Of a stretch of 64,000 nucleotides of DNA, positions 42,301 to 54,269 are shown in pieces. The translations under genes and the position numbers were made by a program. The DNA comes from Micropterix aruncella. Lineage: Eukaryota; Arthropoda; Insecta; Lepidoptera; Micropterigidae. Within the stretch, counting starts at the first letter, position 1, and every line of letters starts with the position of its first letter. The notes under the pieces are model-generated. The model did not search any database and had not been told where the DNA came from. It saw only the letters and a program-made list of their open reading frames with translations. Where the stretch lies: the NCBI GenBank assembly GCA_944548615.1, contig OX155963.1, positions 29,281,659 through 29,345,658 on the forward strand, read 5' to 3'.

Positions 42301-43078
42301 TACTTACAATTACACAAAATTAAAAAAAAATCTTCCTGTATCATTCTAATTTTCTCAGAAATAAAATAAGATTCTTATATAATACTTATACTATATTAAA
42401 GTTCACTCTTTTAGCAATACGACATAATATAAATTATTGTCATTAGAAAGGAGAAAACACTGCAAAAAACAATTAGAAATTGTGTATATATTTGCTTGCG
42501 CAAGAGAAGAGCGCTCAGTGCCGCGGTTTTCTCCCAGGGTTGAATAGTTATTTATTTATTTATTTATTTATTTATCCTATCTTTTATAGTTACATCCAAA
42601 AAAAAATGCGTTCATTTTTTCAACTCATTTTAAAAGAATACCTACGCTATTTTGTAATAAGGCTCTTAAGGGCGACAATTAAATGAAGGGGCGACAGGTC
42701 AAGGGTTATAAAATGTCGTCTGGGGCGCTTTTATTTTAAGGGTTTTAAGTGTTGACAGACGGCTGGGTGACTGTTGCGAGGGTGGCGCGAGTTATCGTCT
42801 TTGGTGGGTGCGCGGAGAAACCCTTGCGGCCGATTCAGTCAAGCCGTTCTTTGTGAATTCCGTCGCGTGCGTACTTCATTTGTTCCTGACTGACACTTAT
42901 GTACGTTCTGTGTTGGAACCTATTCATAGAATAAGAATATTATCAAACCGGAGGGCATTAAAAAGCAATACAATAAAATCTGATTGGGTTGACTATCCAT
43001 TACAGGACCAAATATATACGAAGAAATTGATTCCGGTTTGAAAAATAACACTCGACAGAATATTCATTAATTGATATA
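39350..43078. other. intron stretch without recognised genes
   Basis: About 3.7 kb of AT-rich sequence with a (TATT)n tract at 42547-42575 and repeated GTAGTAAATATTGG at about 41110. The many small frames show no domain. Confidence 0.4.
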
Positions 43079-43089
43079 AAGTAAACGCA

Positions 43090-43945
43090 GGTATCAACGA
43101 CCCATCAAAAATCTGCAGGTATTACCGACCCATTATTCGAAATTTCAACGTCTTTTCAACTATTTGAGCCATAATAGAAAAAATACACGCGTTTGTTAGT
43201 TTAGCATCACAAAATCACACGTTAGTGTGCATGGCAGTGCAGAAAGGAGATAAAACACATCAGTTTCTGTGCGGATGGCGTGGACGCTGGTCATGCAATG
43301 TCGTACTGGCCCTTGTTTCTGCAGGTAAGTACCTAGCTTTTCTACTTGAGACATTTAATACTTAAAAACGATGCCTAGAATTATCATGCATTATCAAGTG
43401 TATTCGTTTACTTATAAATTCTCGATTTTGTATCACATTTTATTCAAAAACAGTCATTTTATATGATAAAATTTTAAATTAAAATAGGGCGGTGATAGCT
43501 TCTTTAATTTTAGTAGTGGCAGCCATCACCGACCCATAAGTCGGTAATGACCGCCACGTAGTGTTGAAATTTGACAATAACACAAGTATTTGTACAAACT
43601 TTGTACAAATCTAATAGCGATATACAATATTTTGTCTAGTTTTCTTGTTTTAGCGTTGTAAATTGACCAAAAATAACTACATTATTCATAAATCGATATA
43701 GTATAGAAACAATAACAAATTAACCATTTACTAATAAGACTGTTTGCATGTAGTTATACGCTTTGTTATTTTAATCAATTACAGTCTCTTTAAGAGTCTG
43801 GAAACCACCAGTTATAAATATAATGTAAATTTTAAAAGTCGGTAATACATTTTACTTGAATATCTACATTTTCTATTTCCGACCCATATTGTATGGGGGT
43901 AGGGTCGGTAATAGCGACATCGAGAAGCTATTACCGACCCATATG
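43090..43945. repeat. left subterminal repeat cluster of the pogo-like element
   Basis: Copies of TATTACCGACCCAT in either orientation at about 43092, 43119, 43524, 43539, 43838, 43873, 43902 and 43929. The last two form an inverted pair around GCGACATCGAGAAGC. Probably transposase-binding sites, by analogy with subterminal repeats of other DNA transposons. Confidence 0.75.
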
Positions 43946-44325
43946 GAAATTATTTTACTTGTCGCTTATTTACTTACTAAAATGCGAATATTTTATGGCA
44001 AACCGAATAAATTGGTTTAATTTTACATACAGTCACCCAAGTTGACATTTAGCTATGTACATATTTTGAAAAACTGCTATCTATCAGACGTATAATATAA
44101 TGAAATTTTGGTAATGGGTAATGGTAATGACATGTGGCAAACACGGCTAAAGTACAAGTTGTATTCCATTTAACTTTTCGCGACTACATAAATACCGTAG
44201 GAATGGTTTGAAATATAACGAAATGAAATACATTATACCTACTTCATCCGTAAGTGCTGCAATACTTTTGCTTGAAAGCCAGTACTAAGTAGTATTAAAC
44301 CTAAAAATTTTTAATTTGCAGAAAC

Positions 44326-45956
44326 ATGGATCAACCAAAGCGGAGAAAACTTTACACGGAAACACAACTCACCGAAGCACTTAATGAAGGGGTGAGTGTA
44401 TATGAAGCATCAAAAAAAAAATATTCCGAAAACTACTCTACGTGACAAGCGAGATGGGAAGTATATAAACAAGATTTGTGGAGTTCAGACGGTTCTTACT
44501 TTAAGTGAAGAAAAATGGATTGTTGACTGAATACACTATCTTGGGAAGATGGGATTTCCAGTCACAAGAGAACAGCTATTAGAAGCAGTATCTAAACTGG
44601 TCCAAAACCTAAATCGCCCAAATACTTTTAAAAGTGGTGTACCTGGCAGATACTGGTTTGAGAATTTCATAAAGAGACATCCAACGGTAGCCAAACGTGT
44701 AGCACAAAATCTTCCTACAAGCCGAAATCAAGTCACAGAATCAGCTGTACGTGCATGGTTTGATAAAGTAAGCAATTATTTTACAATGAATGACCTTCTT
44801 CGTGTTTTTGAAGACTCCAGACGTCTGTTCAATTGTGACGAAACTGCTTTCTTTTTGTGCCCAAAAGAGAGGGAGGTTTTGGTCACAAGAGGTAGCAAAC
44901 GAGTTTATAATCGTGTTGCAAATGACGAAAAAGAATGCTTGACTGTTCTTGTGAAGAAGGTTTAAAAGAGCATCCAACTCAACCTTGTTTATTGATAAAA
45001 AATTTACCACGCCGGAGTCTATTGCAAAATTGTTACCTGACCAGGAAGGGACAGCTCAGCTTCTCATGTCACCTCAGCCGAACAATAGGTCTCAGCTATG
45101 TGTGCCCGAAATTGATGTTATTAACAACGAGTCAATTGCACTTTTGTCCACTGTCCCGATTTCAGAACCACAAAATAACATTTTAATTGAGAAAACTCCT
45201 GAACCGCTACAAATATTTCAGGATAATACGCCCAAAGTCAAAGAATATTTTACATCATCCAAAGAGGTTGAACCAAACACGAGTATTAGCTATACAATTC
45301 CTACGCCATTTAAGAATATTGCGACACCTTTTAAAAAATCGCTTTATTTTCCAAATATTAATAGCGATAAAAAAAAGAAAGGCGCAAATAAAAAACTCAC
45401 ACCTATAGTAGCTATAGCTGATGAATTTATGGAATATCAAAGAAGATTAATACAAGAAAAAGAAGAAAAAGAAAATAAAAAACAAAAACGAAAACAGGAC
45501 ATGTTGGAAAAAAGGGAACAAAAAGAATTGCTTAATGAAAAAAGAAAATCAAAAGGTTTAGCTAAGAAAACAAGAGCCTTGAAACCTTTTTAAAAAAATA
45601 TCATACCATTAAAAGACAGGAGCATTCCTGCATCCCAAAACTCTGAAAAGGATAAAGTAAGGCCTAAATATTCTGGTAGTAAGGTGGTTAACAATGAAGA
45701 TTCTCCTTTAGCAGGACCTAGTACATATCAACCAGCTTTTTCTTTGCATGCAAGAGAAAGAATAAATCGTCGAGACCATTTTAGTAGCGAAAATGAATCT
45801 AATAAATCTCAAAAAGGTCATGATTATTATAATAGTACTTTTAACGATGAAGATGAAACAGGATCCACCGTACATCGGCCAGATTCTGCAAAAGATACAG
45901 TTAAACGCTTCAGATTCTTTTATAGTACGGACTCTGATGATGAATCTATATTTTAA
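44326..45956 (+). pseudogene. pogo/Jerky-type transposase with DDE core deleted
   Basis: Starts MDQPKRRKLYTETQLTEALN with a psq-type helix-turn-helix (continuing in another frame as IPKTTLRDKRDGKYI), interrupted by a frameshift and a stop near 44428-44530. The frame 44549-44965 holds the CENP-B-type DNA-binding region (YWFENFIKRHPTVAKRVAQN) and the first catalytic Asp (RLFNCDETAFFLC), reaching ECLTVLV. The rest of the DDE domain, including the second and third acidic residues, is missing. The frame 44985-45593 resumes with the charged C-terminal tail (DKKFTTPESIAKLL ... RRLIQEKEEKENKKQKRKQ), and after one frameshift 45684-45956 ends FRFFYSTDSDDESIF. This is an internally deleted, non-functional transposase. 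Confidence 0.85.
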
Positions 45957-46329
45957 GAACCTTTATTTTTTTTTGTTTAAAGCACTACTTAAGTGTGACA
46001 AACCATGTTAACCAATTTGTTGCAATTTATTTCTAATACGATGTTTACCAATGTCATTGTGATTGTATGTAGTACTTAAGTCAGTAAATGTAATTTACAT
46101 TTTGGATTTCATAAATATGAAATTTGAATTTCATGAATAGCATAAATAGATAGGTATGTAAAAAAAATTCAAGTTCCTAAAGTGTTGTTTTAATGTTGGA
46201 TATTTTTAAAACATAAATAAGTAGTTACAATTATTTGAGTTGATGACCATATAAAAAAGAAGTACTTACACAATTGTTATTTCATTATCATAAAAATATG
46301 TTTCACCATTTGAAATTGTATCATTTTCT

Positions 46330-46599
46330 TAAAATCGGTAATAGCCGCACAAAAATCGTTAATAGCCTCACAGCCGTTACTATGGGTCGGTAATAAAAAA
46401 AATCGACTTGGCTTCTTAATGAATAATTTTTGACAAGATAATACATTATTTTAAAGCATTTGACATCCTAAATATAAACTTAATATGCAATATTAACATA
46501 TAAAAATAAAAAAGTAAATCTGACGGCTACCAATACTCTTAAATAAGATGATCAATTTCAAAATTGCCTTAAGGGGGTCGTTAATACCTGCGTTTACCT
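46330..46599. repeat. right subterminal repeat cluster of the pogo-like element
   Basis: ATCGGTAATAG (46334), ATCGTTAATAG (46355), GCCGTTACTA (46373), TATGGGTCGGTAATA (46381) and the terminal GGGTCGTTAATACC (46576) repeat the same motif as the left cluster, in the opposite orientation to most left copies. Confidence 0.75.
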
Positions 46600-46689
46600 T
46601 ATTCAGATAGTTTACAATAATTAAGTATTATCCGTGGCTAATATTTTCATTATCCATGGCTATTCTTATTATTTAATTTTGGTTACTGG

Positions 46690-47641
46690 TATTTAATATA
46701 AATAAATACAAACGGAGCTGCCATGGAATTCACCGACCGGAGTCGGGCCCATCATAATACTATTTTTTTTACACTTCTGGGGGGTGAGCAGTGGATTCCG
46801 GACTTACGAACCGGCTGTGGTAGGTTTAGGACAGCTGTCTTGCCACATGTGAGCGTTCACCTTGCCACCCATTCACTCCCCCTTCGAAGCCATAGAATTT
46901 GAGATGCGCAAATCGCAGTTTTAGATAATTTTTCTAAGAAAGAGTTGATTATTTTTCTGGAAAGGCCAAGATCTTTAAAGAGGTGAAATAGAGATTTAGC
47001 TGGCAGGCCACGAGCGCCAACTTCCACCGCGTGAAGGTGAACAGTGAAGCCGTTCCGGGTTACGGCATTTGCAAGATCATGGTATTTATTTAATTTGTAC
47101 TCGTGGTCTTTTGGGATATTTGATTCCCATGGAACAGTTAATTCTACAATAAGAGCCACCTTCCGAGATAGAGAGTAAAGAGTTATATCTGGACGGAGGG
47201 CTGTGCATCCGAGACTTTCAGGGAATTTATACTGCTTAGAGACCGAATCAACCTCCAGAATCCAATCTGCAGCTTTCTCGATTATTGAGAAAGGTTTTGT
47301 AGTTGAATGTTTTTTGCCTTTAGAGCCTTCCCGCACAAACTGTATTGGGGGTTTGGAGGATACTGTCAAACCCTTGTTGGCACGAGCCACTGAGAGACTA
47401 ATTACCTCGCGAATAACAGCGAGAACTTTGTCATGGCGGTAAGTGTACCGTCCTTGATCTAAGGCCACCTTGCAGCCAGCTAGAATGTGTCTAGCTGTGC
47501 AAGGGGTATTGCTACAGAGGGGACAAGAACTATCCTCGGCAAAGCTCCAACGAGCGAGGTTACTGGGGTCTGGAAGTGTATGCTGAAAGGCATTCAAATA
47601 AAATTTCAGCATCTCTGGCGTCCAGTCATAGAGCATTACCT
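46690..47641 (-). mobile_element. 5'-truncated R2-like non-LTR retrotransposon, copy 2
   Basis: Minus-strand copy of the element at 27885-29690, truncated further. Its 5' break (GGTAATGCTCTATGACTGG at 47641) corresponds to position 28748 of copy 1. The 3' UTR and its end (CTCCGTTTGTATTTATT) are shared. By eye only a handful of residues differ from copy 1, so both inserted recently or from close source elements. Confidence 0.85.
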
Positions 47642-47663
47642 TACATATATTACTAATATTCAT
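46857..47663 (-). CDS. R2-like retrotransposon ORF fragment: zinc knuckle and restriction-like endonuclease
   Basis: 268 codons with no stop. The first ~7 residues derive from flanking DNA, then VMLYDWTPEMLKFYLNAFQH onward follows copy 1: CCHC knuckle CPLCSNTPCTARHILAGC, endonuclease core RPDITLYSL and VELTVPWE, and WLRRGSEWVAR at the end. Replacements relative to copy 1 include T to A in VARANKG, D to E in VREGSKG and T to A in EKAADW. No RT remains. The open frame could be translated only from a fortuitous promoter. Confidence 0.8.
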   Translation of the reverse strand: MNISNICKVMLYDWTPEMLKFYLNAFQHTLPDPSNLARWSFAEDSSCPLCSNTPCTARHILAGCKVALDQGRYTYRHDKVLAVIREVISLSVARANKGLTVSSKPPIQFVREGSKGKKHSTTKPFSIIEKAADWILEVDSVSKQYKFPESLGCTALRPDITLYSLSRKVALIVELTVPWESNIPKDHEYKLNKYHDLANAVTRNGFTVHLHAVEVGARGLPAKSLFHLFKDLGLSRKIINSFLEKLSKTAICASQILWLRRGSEWVAR

Positions 47664-50586
47664 GTAAATTTATATTTATTATTATTTTTTAAAAATTAAC
47701 ACGACCGATATGACAGCATAATTATGTATACTGCTGCCACTCAACTAAGTGCTTGGACTTGTTCCAAATTAGCTAGCTCTTTGGTTTTGTACGTTAATAT
47801 ATTTGGCAGGTTAAAACAAACGTTTATAATACCATAGTCATTATAAATAAGTTGTAACTAATAATACATAACTAATAATCACAATCTGAAATAATTAAAA
47901 TAGAATACGGAAAATAAAATGTTACATAACATAAATTTAGCAAAAAAAATTGCTTTATAAATGCGTTAATAAATTATTTAATTAACTAACTAGATAAATA
48001 AATAAATATAAATATTTTTACCATATTTTTACAAATTTATAGTTGTGATTGTTAGTGTAGTGCTTTATTTTACTCCATTGAGCAAAGGCCAATATTAAAG
48101 TATTGAAAAATTACAAAACTTAATTATTTGAAAATATATTTTGCTGTGAATGTGTCAAGTGTATACTGTATTCTGTGAATTTGACCCCGATCTGCATTCC
48201 TCAGCATCGAAATAAAATGCGGCCAGGCATACCGACAGAAAAAAATACATTTTTCTCCTTCGCCATTGAGCGCTGATGCAGATGTATATAGCTGTGACAA
48301 ATGGTGCTTTACCCTTTGGTTTCTCGAGAGGGTGACTAAAGGTCAAATACCTACGCAAATATTACAGGGTTGTTCAACTTAAAAGACTTTCATGTGCAAA
48401 TCTGGATGTAGTCCAAAAATGAGTCGTATAGCAAGGCAGGTAGCCACGATAGTCGTATAGCAAGCCAGGTAGTATTCTGTAAATGTTTTTTTTTTATTTG
48501 ATAACTTTCGAAATCTTCCATTTATTACTCCTAAATCAACCAGCAAACCCTTTCTGATTTATAAGTATATATGACAATGAGGCTCATAATGGGGGCAATG
48601 GGGCTCATATTGTGACAATATGGAATTTTCTCGGTTCTCTTGACTTTCTTGGCTATCTATATTGTTTATTCTTTCTATTATTGACTATTATATCATTGTG
48701 AATTTTAATTCTGACTTTAACAATTGACTATTATTATCATTACTATTTTTTCACTATTTCTATTTGAACATTATTTTTTATTACTGTCCTTATGATAATT
48801 TGTGATATTATCAAATAAATCTTATTGTTAGTACTATTTCCCATATGGCAATTTATAAAATTATCGAAGGAATTTGGATTGTGAATATCGGAAATTGTGT
48901 TTATCCTAGAAAATCTGCACTTGAATGTTTAACCTTCATATTAATATAATGTATAATGTACGGGTATAATGTGTAGGTACACATATACATATTACAGTAG
49001 TATTTTATTTAATTTTTAAGAAAATATATCTTTAACCCTAGCGCCAATTTTTATATTAAAAACCACCCAAAGTCTTATATTTGTCGAGAGATAACCCTAT
49101 ATATGTAGAAAACAACAAAGATTTTTAAGAAGGTTAAAGAGTATACCTAATACAAGCATGCATAAAAATAGATAGGTACTGCAATGCTAGTTTTCACCTC
49201 AGGGTTCGCAAGAGTAATTTTGAAATAATCAATTAGGTAAAGCTAATTTATATAAATTACTTTTATAAAATAGTTTGAAAAGGATAGAATCAAGAATATC
49301 ATATATATGTAATTTGTCAAGGTTATCGTTAATCTACCATCATATAAACTGATATACTCAAACAATATAAGTAGGTGTATAAATACAAATGTTGCAATAT
49401 ATCAATAATATTTTTTGGTAAGTAAAATTTCAAATAATATAATTACCTTGGTATAATTAAAGGGAAATTATTTATAATAAGGTTATATATTTTATAATAT
49501 TGGATTAATCTACATTGTTAACGATGCACTTGGAAATTAAAAGACATCGCAAATTCGATTATTGAAAATAATATGGAATTTATCATTGTTGTTACCTCTT
49601 TCAGTCGTGTTATGTGTCTCTGGTTAATATGTAGCCTATTCATCTTAGGCAATAGGCCTTATTCCATAGGCATACACTAAATGAATGCGTCGGTTTTTGA
49701 TATCATATTGACGTCATTGCCTTCGAATTTCGAATTTTTACGCAGGCACAAATGATGTCACTTCGCAGGTGTACTGCGTTTTCGCGTACCTCCCGCTGCC
49801 TCTGAAATACGTTTTGATCAGCAACGTATCTTTTCCTTAGGCTTTATTGTGTCCTAAGCGAATCATCATGTTCGTTGTGAATAAGGAAAAGTTTTGCCTT
49901 TTTATAGATTTTTATAGTTTTACCTTTTTATAGAGAAAATTATCTGAAATGGACGGATCTGCGAAGAAATAATTAAAATAAACATTTGGTTTGAATAATA
50001 TAAATGCAGCGTTGAAGAAGCAGCGTTGAAGAAGCGTTAGGTACAGATTCCTCGTGAGTATGCAGCGGAAACTGAACGTGCGATCGCAGCACTTACACAC
50101 TAAAACTGTCTTTGCGTAGTGGTGGTAAAGCATATTTAGCGTAACTTGCAGAGCGCTCTCACGTTTTAATTAATTGTTATTAATTTAGAGTCTCAATAAA
50201 AATTTAGCTAAGCGCGACGCTAGAGAATTAACCAGTCAATATAATTAAATTAAAATAAAACACACTTACCGCTTACATTGTGGGAGTAATCGCGCCTGAA
50301 AGTTTTCGAAGTCAGTTTAAAGCCTGAATAGCCAAGCCCTTGAGCAACTTTCTTGAGTCTAAATTATAAATTGGTTCCTTATCGAAAGATTCGCTTAGAA
50401 ACTTTTTAAATAAGTGCTTATATTTTTCAAAAAACTCATGAAACGAAAGTTCTTCAGATATGGTCGTTCCCTGGTATCATGTCATCTTAATATATTGCAA
50501 GCCTGGAAGGGTTGATTTGAGGGATATCTGCGGAGTTCGTTCTGGAGGACCTTCAAGAGGCATTTCTGTTATTTCATCAATACGTC
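47650..50586. other. intron stretch without recognised genes
   Basis: About 2.9 kb of mainly AT-rich sequence. A local duplication AGTCGTATAGCAAG at about 48422 and 48450 and a repeated GCAGCGTTGAAGAAG at 50010 were noticed. No domains. Confidence 0.4.
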
Positions 50587-50590
50587 TATA

Positions 50591-51074
50591 AAGGTGGGTA
50601 TCCATTAGGTTCACGCATCATCTCTGCTCCGCACATCTGCAACTGCTCCAGTAGTGGATACGTTTGCGCTCCTGGAGCGTGCAACGTTGCACGCTCCGCG
50701 GCGAGCGCTCCACGCGGTGGCGGTAAATGCTGCGAACAAAAACCGAAGCGCGGTGTGTTCGTGGACGCAGTCAAAGTAAGACGTTGATGGGTACGTCTCG
50801 CGCATCACGTTCAGCGTTCAGTAACTGCCAATCCATCGCCATGGAGTGGGTCGTAGAAAATTTCTAGCAGTAATCGAGGAGTACCGAAGTTATACAGTGC
50901 TGTGGGATCCAAAGGATGCGAAATTGAAAAATAATTTTTGCGGAGGATTAGGAAAAATAAAACCGTGGAGGATTCGTGGTTCTTGTGTTGATGCGCACAC
51001 CGTCTCTATTTGAGCAGTTGCAAATGCGCGGATCATACCCTAGTTGATGCGCGAATCTAATAGATACCCACCTT
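50591..51074 (+). mobile_element. inverted-repeat DNA element with MADF-domain relic (PIF/Harbinger-like?)
   Basis: 484 bp bracketed by TATA on both sides (50587-50590, 51075-51078). Long terminal inverted repeats: left AAGGTGGGTATCCATTAGGT, right (reverse) AAGGTGGGTATCTATTAGAT, with matching continuing (CGCATCA, then GCGCATTTGCAACTGCTC-type) for about 60 bp with gaps. Inside, a frame reads FLAVIEEYRSYTVLWDPKDA, the start of a MADF domain (LI..YR..P.LWDP.D). MADF proteins accompany PIF/Harbinger transposases in insects, which is why I suggest that superfamily. The rest of the protein and the transposase are absent. Confidence 0.65.
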
Positions 51075-51227
51075 TATAACATTAAGGCAACCGCTCTAAC
51101 AAATAACCCCGTACCAGTGACTTAATTAGGCCAAAGAAATAACATATAACCAATATGAGTCACAAGCTGACTCAAAACATCGGCTTAATTTAGATCTTTA
51201 AAATTTTCTTTCAGAATTGAAATTTTA

Positions 51228-51650
51228 TACAATATTAATAATAATAATAAAACCCTTTATTTTAAATAAAAAATGCGAGCTTATAGACATTGCCTTGCGG
51301 AAAAGTCTATCAGCGAACCTATAACATAGGTTTGTAATAAAAGTTTTGCTTTGGCTACACAAAATAAAACTAAAGCAATAAAATAGAGAGAAAAAGGAGG
51401 AAAAATATATAATCAAAAAAGAAAAACAAATATTGAAACTAAATAAAGAGACATAGGAAAGGAAATAAACAAAGGAAAGAAAGGGAAGCAAGAAGAAGGG
51501 GGTGGAGGAGGGTTGGTTTTAGGTTTATGTTCTCCTAGCCTGACCTTTAACGTGGTGATGCTGGGGGCTGTTCTGACATTATTCGGTAAAGTATCATAAC
51601 AACAGATACTGAATAAAAATCTGATGGCTCTCATATAATCGACAAATCCA
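51228..51650 (-). pseudogene. LINE 3'-end fragment next to the second Runx exon
   Basis: Minus-strand translation MRAIRFLFSICCYDTLPNNV then RTAPSITTLKVRLGEHK matches the C-terminal tail of Jockey/CR1-like RTs (F...V..YN.LP..VR.A.S...FK..L). It is followed on the same strand by a pyrimidine-rich (minus sense) 3' region and ends in a (TTA)n tail at 51229-51246. Only the end of the element is present. Its 5' break lies about 40 bp upstream of the Runx exon acceptor. Confidence 0.65.
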
Positions 51651-51658
51651 ATAAATGA

Positions 51659-51892
<234 letters not shown>

Positions 51893-51944
51893 TAAAAAAT
51901 ATTAAATATCTATTTTTATTAAAAATATTAATTATCTCTGTCTG

Positions 51945-52330
51945 ATATATTCCCATATTCACACCGTTACAGAAAAAGAAACAATTGTATTTACAATTAT
52001 TTTTATTTCGTTTTTTTTTGCGAAACGTTTGTGGTTTATGAACTGTTTTCAATCAGACTTTTCATGTCACACTAAACACGATATATTTATGATAGTTTAT
52101 TGATATTAGGACATTTAGACAACTACTTACACTTACTACTTACACAACTACTTACTTATTTGGACAGTTAATATAATCTATGATACTCGCAATGACATAA
52201 GAATTTTAACAATACCACACACTTCTAAATCGGTTCAAGTGTTTAGAAGTTATGGTGGAATAAAGAAACGGGAAACATACATAGATGAACTTTGAACACA
52301 TTACACTCCTTTTTGTTGGGCAGTCGTGTA
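51945..52330 (+). repeat. family C copy C3
   Basis: ACGATATATTTATG, GACATTTAGACAACTACTTAC, CACACACTTCTAAATCGG, CATAGATGAAC and GAACACATTACACTCC match C1/C2. Begins 60 bp after the Runx exon donor. Confidence 0.7.
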
Positions 52331-52936
52331 AAAAGAAGTTGCTGTAGGATATTCCTTAAAAACCTATTAAGTTTCTTTAAAGATGCCAGCTCCCGGTCCC
52401 TTTCCTCTAGGTTTCCAGAATCCTTTAACAATCGCCGGTTGCACTCACTCTGCACAGCCGACCAGAGCCGCCCGAGGTTTCCCTCATCGAGGAGACTGTT
52501 GGATAGTAGTTAAGCCATGAGTTTGGCCGGCCAACAAATACACTGGCCATAAGGCCTAAGTTGCATGCCCCACTCGGCTTCAATAATAATATGTAGATCC
52601 ATTCCATGAATGCATCATCTCCTACGTTCACACTCGTCACAATGAAGTGATATATAATTAAATAAAGGAGCAATTGCACCGACTTGTGGCACTCCCATAA
52701 TTACTGCCATCGCCTTCGTCAGCAAAATCGCATGTAATATTCCCTCCCGCGCCTCCGTAATGTATGTTTTGAAGTCGCCGTCAGCGGCAGTCGGTGTACC
52801 CGCCGCGCCATCACTTTACATTGAAAATGAGATGGGGTCTCGGACGCGGCTTTACGAACCCTAGCCGTGGTCGGCTTTTATACATTTCAAGAACCGTATG
52901 TCGTCATATTCATTTACATTTACATTCTTGCATTCA
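52331..52936. other. stretch without recognised genes
   Basis: Moderate GC content at 52690-52880. No domain or repeat recognised. Confidence 0.3.
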
Positions 52937-53622
52937 TCTATACTAATATTATAAAGAGGTAAAGTTTGTGAGTTTGTGAGGTTGTAGGAAGTAATCTCTG
53001 GGTCTACTGAACCGATTTTGAAAATTCTTTTACCAATAGAAAGCCACGTTATTTGTGAGTGTCATAGGCTATATACTAATCCGAAAAATGGAAAGACTTT
53101 TTCGTAGTAGTCGGATTTGCAAAGTAGGTCGGAGAAAAAACGGTGGAATGAAAACGTTTCTTACGAACGCTGCCTTAACGATGAGATATATATATGATTA
53201 AGTTTTAGAGAAAAGTTGTAGAGCCTGATAATGCCTACAAAAAAGTCAGCAACAGCATGTGTCTAACTTTTATATTTAGGTCACAAAAAGTAGTTTTTCA
53301 TATTAAAAAAACAATTTAAATCGTTAGGTCATGTTTATTGGTCAAATAATAACATTACATCTAATATAGTATACAGAGAAGTTTTGAACAATTAAAATAA
53401 ACATAATTTATTCAATCATAATCATTTCATTGACTCATTAGAAACCCGGTAATATAGCCAAATCGGCATGCAAATACATATATACATATGCAGTAAAAAT
53501 ATAACCCTCCTTTTGGCAGTCAGGAAATAAATCATAGCACACGGTACTAACCGCACCACACTCATAATTTCATCACAAGTAAAAATGTTTACCGCCCAAC
53601 GAAGTGGGCACGGGTCAGCTAG
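52937..53622 (+). mobile_element. non-autonomous Helitron
   Basis: 686 bp with both ends: A|TCTATACTAATATTATAAAG, and the 3' hairpin GCCCAACGAAGTGGGC followed by ACGGGTCAGCTAG|T. The first ~350 bp match the Helitron at 23806 closely. No coding. Confidence 0.88.
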
Positions 53623-53804
53623 TATTCATATACAGTATGTCGCGATTTTAAAGGATAATGAAATAACTTTTTACAGAATGCAAGAATAAATCATTGGTAA
53701 ATAAATATACATTTTTTAAAGTTTTATTTATAGTTTTTATTAAGTTTTTAGGTGCAATGCCTAGACATTCATATGTTGTAGGTCTCATGGTATGTATTAT
53801 GGAT

Positions 53805-54265
53805 AGGATAACACGAATTAACCTTGTGAATTTGTAGCACCCGACGTTTAGGCGATGTCACAATCGCCGTTATACAGGGTAGACTGAAGTGCTGTCAAGC
53901 ATCATCTGCAAGTTGGCGGCAAACTGCTGCAAACTGGGCGGCGGGCTCGGCGCTCACGAATTTTGAAAATTCTCCGTACACACAACACTCTATCTTGTGT
54001 TATGTCCTTGCGCTTGGCGATAGGCATAGACGTCATTTTAAGAAGAGGGTTCCGCGTAGGAGAGAGTTTGTAAGCATCGTCTCTATTGAAGTTCGGGGTT
54101 CTTCTTATTCCAATGGATTCCCGGATCATGCGAGGGAATTAAAATTTTTCTTTGGATTACACAATGGGATTTTGAAACTGAACCCAGTAGTTAGTTTCGC
54201 TTTTCACTTCACGCGGTAAATTCGTTGTATCCTATTTATAGTGTGAAACAACCGCGATAGTCTTC
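53805..54265. mobile_element. MITE-like element with inverted ends
   Basis: The left end (ATAGGATAACACGAATTAACC, then GTGAATTTGTAGCACCCGACG) is mirrored by the right end (reverse: ATAGGATACAACGAATTTACC then GCGTGAAG). The same modules recur at 63860-64000. About 460 bp; the contained frames have no domain. Confidence 0.5.
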
Positions 54266-54269
54266 GATG

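Larger units (their letters stand above)
43079..46599 (+). mobile_element. pogo-like DNA transposon, complete ends, internally deleted
   Basis: 3,521 bp flanked by TA on both sides (43077-43078 and 46600-46601), the duplication expected for the Tc1/mariner/pogo superfamily. Terminal inverted repeats are about 25 bp with 23 matches: left AAGTAAACGCAGGTATCAAC then GACCC, right (reverse) AGGTAAACGCAGGTATTAAC then GACCC. Numerous copies of a TATTACCGACCCATA-type motif lie in both subterminal regions. The transposase relic lies at 44326-45956. A donor-like CAG|GTAAGTACC at 43325 and acceptor TTTGCAG|AAACATG at 44320 suggest a 5'-UTR intron. Confidence 0.85.

Noticed and set aside
42808..43041. Frame upstream of the pogo-like element as a gene
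   Set aside because: No recognisable domain, no splice context, ordinary composition; likely chance.
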